Source: JADLHS01 sp964539515 (GTDB lineage Bacteria; Verrucomicrobiota; Verrucomicrobiia; Limisphaerales; JADLHS01). Taken from it: a DNA stretch of 16,929 nucleotides. The stretch is from assembly GCA_964539515.1 (NCBI GenBank), contig CAZIJO010000130.1:1-16929 (forward strand), read 5' to 3'. Position 1 is the first letter of the stretch; every line of letters starts with the position of its first letter. Position numbers and translations under genes: made by a program. A model generated the notes under the pieces. The model worked only from the letters and a program-made list of their open reading frames with translations, was not told where the DNA came from and made no database searches. Shown here piece by piece: positions 12,338 to 16,929 of this stretch.

Positions 12338-15300
12338 TCACTCCTGGGTGATAAAATAGAACTGCTTCACGGCGGGAGGATTGGTGACGAAGAAAGTTCC
12401 TGCCGTGCTGGGCACAATCCCGCCGTTAACGATCACAAAGGGCGCCGTTACCTCGTTGGCTTGCCACAGCGTGTAGGCCTCACCGGCAATTGCCGTAAAC
12501 GTGAGGGACAATGGGTTGCCAGGATTGATCGCTATGTTTGCGACCCCAGCCGGAACCGTTGCCGGTCCGGTCCAACCACCGCCGTCATACTGCAGACCGG
12601 CCGTAGTATTCGACCCGACATACGCTTGAGGGACGAAATTATTTGTGAGCGTTGGAAACCGCGACAGGGAGCCAATGCTCGAAAGGGAAGCCCCGGCGTA
12701 GGTAACCCGATCAATGACGTTGGTGCCTCGGCGCAGGGTAATCGTCTCCGTTCCGGTGTTATTCAGCGCCAGTCCGGCGGTACCTTCGCTGGCGGGGAAA
12801 GCCAGCCCCGGCAGAACGGGCGTGTTGCCATTGAGCGGGCCGCCGTAAACCACGATGGCATTACTTGCGGCCAGCGTCTCGGCCGGACCACCATTGTAGA
12901 AACGATGTCGGATCCCCACCGCGTCGGCAATGCTCCAATCGTAGAGATCGAGATCCGTCGGGGACTGATTGGCAATTTCCACGTATTCGTCATACACGGT
13001 AATGTTATTGGTCGGGACGTCGGTGCGATGCAGCGGGTTAAAATGAGTGGAGTTCGTATTCGAACTCGGATTCGCCAGGAATTCGGTAATGAACACCTGC
13101 TGTTCGTCCAGGGTTGGCACATAGATATTCCAAACATTGGTGCTGGTTACGAACGTGTTCGCCGCGCGGAGGGCAATGAGATAGTTGGACCCCGCATCCG
13201 CCGCCGTCGGCTGAAAGTTGAACGTGGCATTCAGATTTGTGCCGGTCGTGACGTCCGTCGTCCACGAAGCTGAGGCCGGCAATGTGCCGGTCAAGGGCGT
13301 AATCGTTACCTCGGCGCCATCGGGATCGGAAACTTGAACCGACATGGTCAGTTTTTCATCCGTGCGGAGAACGCCGTCGGCGAGCGTGTTTGGCGTGGGC
13401 TGGCCGGGGCGCACCAGATTTGAGAGCACGTTGGTGAAGCGCACCGTAGCCGCCTTGGAAAGGCTGATGATGTCCGCGTACCGCGTGGGTATGATCTGAT
13501 AGCTCGAAGTCCGCGGATCTGAGGTATCAAACTGGCCCAGGACCCCAATGACCGTCAGCGGACCGAGCGGCTTCGTTTGGCCGGATACGTCCGTGGAAGC
13601 GTTGGCGAACAAGGTAAAGGTTTCCCCGGATTGGTTGGTGAGCAAGGAGGTCCCGGTGAAGGTCGGAGTGGTGAGTTCGAGAAAGACGTTCGAGGCCACG
13701 ACGTAGCTGCCTTCCAAGGCATCCATGATCGCCGGATCATTCTGGCTGGTGGCGTCGAATGGCAAGGTCTTCAATGCGGGCAGTGGATTTCCGGTGCTGA
13801 GAATCGTGACCGAGTGCATCTCGTTGCCGACCACGGGTGCGAGTTCCAGAAGCCCGTTGAAACTGGCGAGCGGCGCAGTGACCCGCACGCGCGCCCCCGC
13901 GGGCGGCAGGCTGGCCGAGGCGTTGCCCGCCCAGAAGCAGGCAACCCCCGCCGATGAATCCTGCAGGTAGAACAAGGCGTTGGTGGCCGGAGTCAAGTTC
14001 TGGTGCGAGGTCACAATGCCTTCCACCGAATACAGCGTCGTGGTATTGGTCGGTCGGTAATTCACCGGATCCAACGTCGCATGCAGGAACGCAATATTGG
14101 TCAGGACCGGGGCGGTAACCGTCAGGGTTACGACATCGCTCGTCGCGGCGCCTGCCACGTTGGTGACAATGACCTGGTACGGTCCGGCGTTGTTCGTAAA
14201 CGCGTTAGTCACCGTGTAAGCGGCGGCCGTGGCCCCGGAAAGGTTGGTGCCATGGAACTGCCATTGGTAGCTGAGGGGATCCGTTCCCGAGGCGCCGACA
14301 GTGAAGGTCGCACTGCCGCCGTAACTCACGTTTTGGCTGACCGGTTGATTGGTGACGCTCGGAGCAATTGCCGCCGCAGAAACCGTGAGACTGGCGATGC
14401 TGCTCGTGACACTCCCCGACGTGTTGGTCACGACGACGGTGTAGTCGCCCGTGTCATCAACCACTGCGCTGGCAATGGTGTAAATGCGGGCGTTTTCGCC
14501 GGGAATCGTGACGTCGTTCTTACGCCACTCATAGGACAACGGTTCGTCCCCGCCCGTGGTATTGGTAAAGGAAAAGCTGACGCCTGCCGAAATACTGCCA
14601 CCGGCAGGATGGACCGTAATAAAAGGAGGATTGGCGCCGGCGCTGGAGGGAACCACGTCTGAAAAAGTCGTGCCCACCACGAGGTTATCCAGGAACAAAT
14701 TCCCTTCGTTGTTCGCCTGCCGCATCGCGAAACCGCTGATTCCCGGGGATGAGACCGCTGCATCGGTCGGGGTCACCCCAGCCGCCGTTTCATTCGCCGG
14801 ATTGTGCCAAAGCGTGCAAACGCCAGAACTGGGCAGGATGCGAACAACCAGAGTATAAACGGTGTTCAAATCAAAGTCGTCCGGGAGATTGGTTTTTGTC
14901 GAAGATGAATGGGAAATGCCAATCTTGAATTTCCCGGCTGCGGCTCCGGTTGTGCTCGCATATATTCGCCCGCGAAAGGTAGCCGGCATGAAGTGCACGA
15001 AATACTCGCCGGCTGCTGAGGGTAGGACGGTGAACTCAACATCGAACTTGGCGTAGATTGCCGCATTCGTTGCTGTCACAGAATAGGGTTGATTCAAAAA
15101 CAGTGAATTGACGTCGGCGAACCGGCTGAGCGGCGCGCTGCCGCCGATGACGGCCCGTCCTGAGGCTATGAGGAAATCATTATTGGTCGTGCTATGCTGC
15201 GTCCATTTGGGCGCAGAAAGATTGGTCAAGGAGCCATCTGCATAGCTGAAATCATCTTGCAAAATGATCGCCCCGTGGACGGTGACGCTGGTTACGGCAG

Positions 15301-15352
15301 TCATCATGGCTGCCACCGCTAATTTGATTATTCTGTTTCTCATATTTCTCAT
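12338..15352 (-). CDS. Secreted multidomain protein: LamG-like, two Ig-like, OB-like, lamin-tail
   Basis: The 1004-residue product has a signal peptide (about 1-27). A concanavalin/LamG-like region follows (about 30-235, DDFSYADGSL start). Two immunoglobulin-like domains come next, at about 243-325 and 331-414, each with the W-x-x-x-G...Y-x-V-x-V-T-N pattern (YEWRKND, GDYTVVVTN; YQWQFHGTN, GPYQVIVTN). An OB-like region (about 420-632; YSVEGIVTS, YLQDSSAGVACF) is followed by a cadherin-like stretch (about 650-745) and a lamin-tail domain at about 750-925 (VFITEFLANPSS, YDEYVEIANQS, LDLYDWSIAD). The last 65 residues form a beta-rich terminal domain ending QFYFITQE, reminiscent of the tails common in secreted Verrucomicrobiota proteins. 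No catalytic motif is seen, so it is probably a surface or adhesive/binding protein. It lies 77 bases downstream of a pseudopilin gene and may be its partner. M1 at 15352 is supported by the signal peptide. Confidence 0.8.
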   Translation of the reverse strand: MRNMRNRIIKLAVAAMMTAVTSVTVHGAIILQDDFSYADGSLTNLSAPKWTQHSTTNNDFLIASGRAVIGGSAPLSRFADVNSLFLNQPYSVTATNAAIYAKFDVEFTVLPSAAGEYFVHFMPATFRGRIYASTTGAAAGKFKIGISHSSSTKTNLPDDFDLNTVYTLVVRILPSSGVCTLWHNPANETAAGVTPTDAAVSSPGISGFAMRQANNEGNLFLDNLVVGTTFSDVVPSSAGANPPFITVHPAGGSISAGVSFSFTNTTGGDEPLSYEWRKNDVTIPGENARIYTIASAVVDDTGDYTVVVTNTSGSVTSSIASLTVSAAAIAPSVTNQPVSQNVSYGGSATFTVGASGTDPLSYQWQFHGTNLSGATAAAYTVTNAFTNNAGPYQVIVTNVAGAATSDVVTLTVTAPVLTNIAFLHATLDPVNYRPTNTTTLYSVEGIVTSHQNLTPATNALFYLQDSSAGVACFWAGNASASLPPAGARVRVTAPLASFNGLLELAPVVGNEMHSVTILSTGNPLPALKTLPFDATSQNDPAIMDALEGSYVVASNVFLELTTPTFTGTSLLTNQSGETFTLFANASTDVSGQTKPLGPLTVIGVLGQFDTSDPRTSSYQIIPTRYADIISLSKAATVRFTNVLSNLVRPGQPTPNTLADGVLRTDEKLTMSVQVSDPDGAEVTITPLTGTLPASASWTTDVTTGTNLNATFNFQPTAADAGSNYLIALRAANTFVTSTNVWNIYVPTLDEQQVFITEFLANPSSNTNSTHFNPLHRTDVPTNNITVYDEYVEIANQSPTDLDLYDWSIADAVGIRHRFYNGGPAETLAASNAIVVYGGPLNGNTPVLPGLAFPASEGTAGLALNNTGTETITLRRGTNVIDRVTYAGASLSSIGSLSRFPTLTNNFVPQAYVGSNTTAGLQYDGGGWTGPATVPAGVANIAINPGNPLSLTFTAIAGEAYTLWQANEVTAPFVIVNGGIVPSTAGTFFVTNPPAVKQFYFITQE

Positions 15353-15429
15353 GCTTCGTTGCTTCTGCCTTGCAGGTTGTTTTGCCCCGGAATTCCTGTT
15401 TATTTCTCTGCCTGGCTCGAAAGACTGTT

Positions 15430-16308
15430 TCAGGGTATGTCCCGGTTCGGGTTCCAGATGACATCCGGATTCATGGCTTCCTCACGGGTTGAATTATTAC
15501 CGCGATCATAAATGTAGCTGAACTTGAAGGCGGCCGAGTGTCCGTCCACAAATGCCAGAATCCCGCGGTCGTTATGCCGCTTCACAAACCGTTGCCAACG
15601 CGCGGCGGGGAAGATTCCATTGCGATCGGGCGAGGCGACGAAATTCTCCATGGTGGGGCTGAACGTCTCCTCGGTCAGCAACACCACTGCGGATGGGTTG
15701 CGCACACTTCCCAGCTTTGGCATCTCGGGATGGGGATGACCGTTGCCCACGACGCCGTTGCGGATGGTGCTTTTGAGCTTCAGGTCAAGATTCATCCCAT
15801 AACTGAAGAATCCAAATGATCCGCCTTTCAGGAAGTTGTCGGCGCCTGTGGTCTTGGCCGTTGGACAATGCCAGATCTTTCCGATGCCGTTGTCCGGGAA
15901 GGGCATTTTTGTTCTGGGCGGCCCCGTCAACGCGTAGTACTGGGAAAGCGGCTTCTCGCCGACCGCGGGTGGCAACACGTTGAACCATGCGTGCTCGTCG
16001 TTGGGTGACCCTGGCCCGGAGGTCGCGCCCGTGTCCACGCCATATTGCCCGCCGTTGTCGGTTCCATCGCGGGGAATCTGATCATTGTTGTCCGTGGCAC
16101 TAATTTGCAGCGCCAATCCCCATTGTCGCTGGTTGTTCAGGCAGGAAATGCTCTGCGCCTTGGCTTTGGCCTTGGAGAGGGCCGGCAGCAACATGGCCGC
16201 CAGGATGGCGATGATGGCAATGACCACCAGCAGTTCGATGAGGGTGAACGCGGACGGAAATTTATTTCGACCACCATTTCGGAACCGCAGGGTAGGCATA
16301 TTACGCAT
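15430..16308 (-). CDS. Type II secretion-style pseudopilin with H-X9-DG motif
   Basis: The 292-residue product has a class III (prepilin) signal. A basic leader with KFPSA is followed by FTLIELLVVIAIIAILAAML, with the glutamate at position +5 of the mature chain (Glu25); cleavage would follow Ala20 instead of the usual Gly. The long helix continues to about residue 70 (LLPALSKAKAKAQSISCLNN). The C-terminal head ends with the H-X9-DG motif (His245 to Asp255-Gly256 in RHNDRGILAFVDGH) found in large pseudopilin families of Planctomycetota and Verrucomicrobiota. The role is assembly into a type II secretion or pilus-like filament at the membrane. Either of two ATGs (16308 or 16299) could start it; GGTGAG two bases upstream of the first, or eleven bases upstream of the second, leaves this open. 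Confidence 0.85.
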   Translation of the reverse strand: MRNMPTLRFRNGGRNKFPSAFTLIELLVVIAIIAILAAMLLPALSKAKAKAQSISCLNNQRQWGLALQISATDNNDQIPRDGTDNGGQYGVDTGATSGPGSPNDEHAWFNVLPPAVGEKPLSQYYALTGPPRTKMPFPDNGIGKIWHCPTAKTTGADNFLKGGSFGFFSYGMNLDLKLKSTIRNGVVGNGHPHPEMPKLGSVRNPSAVVLLTEETFSPTMENFVASPDRNGIFPAARWQRFVKRHNDRGILAFVDGHSAAFKFSYIYDRGNNSTREEAMNPDVIWNPNRDIP

Positions 16309-16323
16309 TTCTCACCGCTTGTT

Positions 16324-16341
16324 AGCTGAAACGGCTCAGCT
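16324..16341 (-). other. Stem-loop in the pseudopilin 5' leader
   Basis: AGCTGA and TCAGCT form a perfect 6-bp stem with a six-base loop, ending about 15 bases upstream of the pseudopilin ATG at 16308 and just before its GGTGAG site. It could modulate ribosome access or message stability. Confidence 0.4.
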
Positions 16342-16379
16342 TGGCCATGCTCGGTTTGGCTATTATTAAGCGGCGTCTG

Positions 16380-16407
16380 ACTCTAGGCAGCAGGTCCAAC
16401 AATTCAA
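16380..16407 (-). promoter_or_regulatory. Predicted promoter of the pseudopilin gene
   Basis: On the minus strand TTGAAT (16407-16402) and TAGAGT (16385-16380) are 16 bases apart. The leader would be about 65 bases and contains the stem-loop at 16324-16341. The rest of the divergent gap 16309-16542 holds a two-copy ACAGAATC repeat (16453-16460, 16468-16475) and the PQQ-gene promoter. Confidence 0.35.
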
Positions 16408-16506
16408 GCACTTAGTTTCATAAGTTATTAACACTCCGGTGACGAAGGAGTGACAGAATCGAGACGAACAGAATCCGGTCCGTCGGGGCTTCCGGAAAAT
16501 TCTGAT

Positions 16507-16536
16507 TTGGCCAAGCTGCGAACTCTGATTCATATT
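16507..16536 (+). promoter_or_regulatory. Predicted leaderless promoter of the PQQ-propeller gene
   Basis: TTGGCC (16507-16512) and CATATT (16531-16536) are 18 bases apart. Six bases separate the -10 hexamer from the GTG at 16543, so transcription would begin at or next to the start codon. No ATG exists in this frame before the conserved part of the protein, and no Shine-Dalgarno site is seen. Confidence 0.45.
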
Positions 16537-16542
16537 GGCCGG

Positions 16543-16929
16543 GTGAAAGCGACATTTGCAGAAACCCTGGCGTTGGGGGTGTGGCTGGCCTGTGTCGCCA
16601 GCCCCAACGGTTGGTCCGCGGACTGGCCGATGTTTCGTGGTCAGCCGGCGCTCACGGGTATCGCCGCCGGTCAGCTGCCGGAAAAGCCCGCGTTGTTGTG
16701 GACCTTCAAAACCGCCGGGCCGGTGAAATCTTCCGCTGCCATCGTCGGGAACCGCGTCTTCGTCGGCTCGGATGATCACAACCTGTACGCGCTCGATTTT
16801 ACCACCGGCAAAAAAATCTGGGCGTTCACCAATAGCGACGCCATTGAATCCTCGCCCCTCGTCCTGGACGGAAAGATTTTTGTCGGCTCCAGCGATGCCA
16901 ACCTCTACGCGCTCGACGCCGCCACCGGC
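16543..16929 (+). CDS. Secreted PQQ-type beta-propeller protein, 5' part (truncated)
   Basis: The 129 visible residues start with a likely signal peptide (VKATFAETLALGVWLACVA, cleavage near GWSA-DW) followed by DWPMFRGQPALTG. That is the signature opening of PQQ-binding-like propeller proteins (BamB/outer-membrane quinoprotein-like) abundant in Verrucomicrobiota and Planctomycetota. Two propeller blades are visible: SSAAIVGNRVFVGSDDHNLY with ALDFTTGKKIWAF, and SSPLVLDGKIFVGSSDANLY with ALDAATG. The gene runs off the window end. The frame is open back to 16432, with a GTG at 16450 as an alternative, but GTG 16543 gives a compact signal peptide and lies right behind a promoter-like sequence. 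Enzyme (dehydrogenase) versus scaffold role cannot be decided from this part. It is divergent from the pseudopilin gene. Confidence 0.82.
   Translation, partial: MKATFAETLALGVWLACVASPNGWSADWPMFRGQPALTGIAAGQLPEKPALLWTFKTAGPVKSSAAIVGNRVFVGSDDHNLYALDFTTGKKIWAFTNSDAIESSPLVLDGKIFVGSSDANLYALDAATG

Noticed and set aside
12461..13273. Plus-strand reading frame of 270 codons inside the large secreted protein gene
   Set aside because: The minus strand encodes recognisable lamin-tail and beta-domain sequence; the plus-strand product is Arg/Gly-rich and typical of a GC-rich shadow frame.
16366..16779. Minus-strand reading frame of 137 codons in the divergent control region
   Set aside because: It covers the PQQ gene start and promoter and has no domain; the plus-strand DWPMFRG propeller frame is clearly real.
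1..16929. CRISPR array, insertion sequence, tRNA or rRNA genes
   Set aside because: No repeat-spacer pattern, transposase-like protein, terminal inverted repeats, or tRNA/rRNA-like sequence was seen on either strand.

Overview
The window looks like chromosomal DNA from a GC-rich member of the Verrucomicrobiota, probably near the Pedosphaera/Limisphaera group. The pointers are a pseudopilin with an H-X9-DG C-terminal motif, a large secreted Ig/lamin-tail protein ending in the Q-F-Y style seen in that phylum, a DWPMFRG PQQ-propeller protein, few Shine-Dalgarno sites, and housekeeping genes that do not look proteobacterial. This placement is inference from gene content; no rRNA or tRNA is present to confirm it.

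Left part (1-6490): core genes. rimO (tRNA-like radical SAM methylthiotransferase acting on ribosomal protein S12) overlaps pgsA (phospholipid synthesis) by ATGA. A RodZ-like membrane HTH protein follows, convergent to pgsA. Next come a small FmdB-type zinc ribbon protein, a HAD phosphatase on the minus strand, a secreted SurA-like parvulin chaperone, and pdxA (vitamin B6 synthesis).

Middle (6491-11661): a tightly packed plus-strand run. It holds ispH (isoprenoid synthesis), a ferritin-like di-iron protein overlapping it, and then five polytopic membrane proteins, mostly joined by ATGA overlaps. Two of these are diverged tandem paralogues and one is DUF1361. No function is known for this set. 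The combination of an iron-sulphur enzyme, a putative di-iron enzyme and membrane proteins is the least explained part of the window.

Right part (11662-16929): a GmhB-like HAD phosphatase lacking the zinc loop, then a strong hairpin terminator. Beyond it is a minus-strand pair, a type II secretion style pseudopilin followed by a 1004-residue secreted multidomain protein. A divergent, truncated PQQ-propeller secreted protein closes the window. The right part looks visibly more A/T-rich inside the pseudopilin/lamin-tail pair than in the housekeeping genes.

The most general signal found is regulatory. Five start codons (rimO, fmdB-like, the HAD gene, the SurA-like gene and the PQQ gene) each lie 6-12 bases downstream of a sigma-70-like -10 hexamer, with a TTG-type -35 spaced 16-18 bases (mostly 17) upstream. 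This predicts leaderless or nearly leaderless mRNAs for the first genes of transcription units. Genes inside operons instead use ATGA coupling or recognisable Shine-Dalgarno sites. Other oddities are four perfect tandem copies of a 7-base unit inside rimO, and a stem-loop in the pseudopilin 5' leader.
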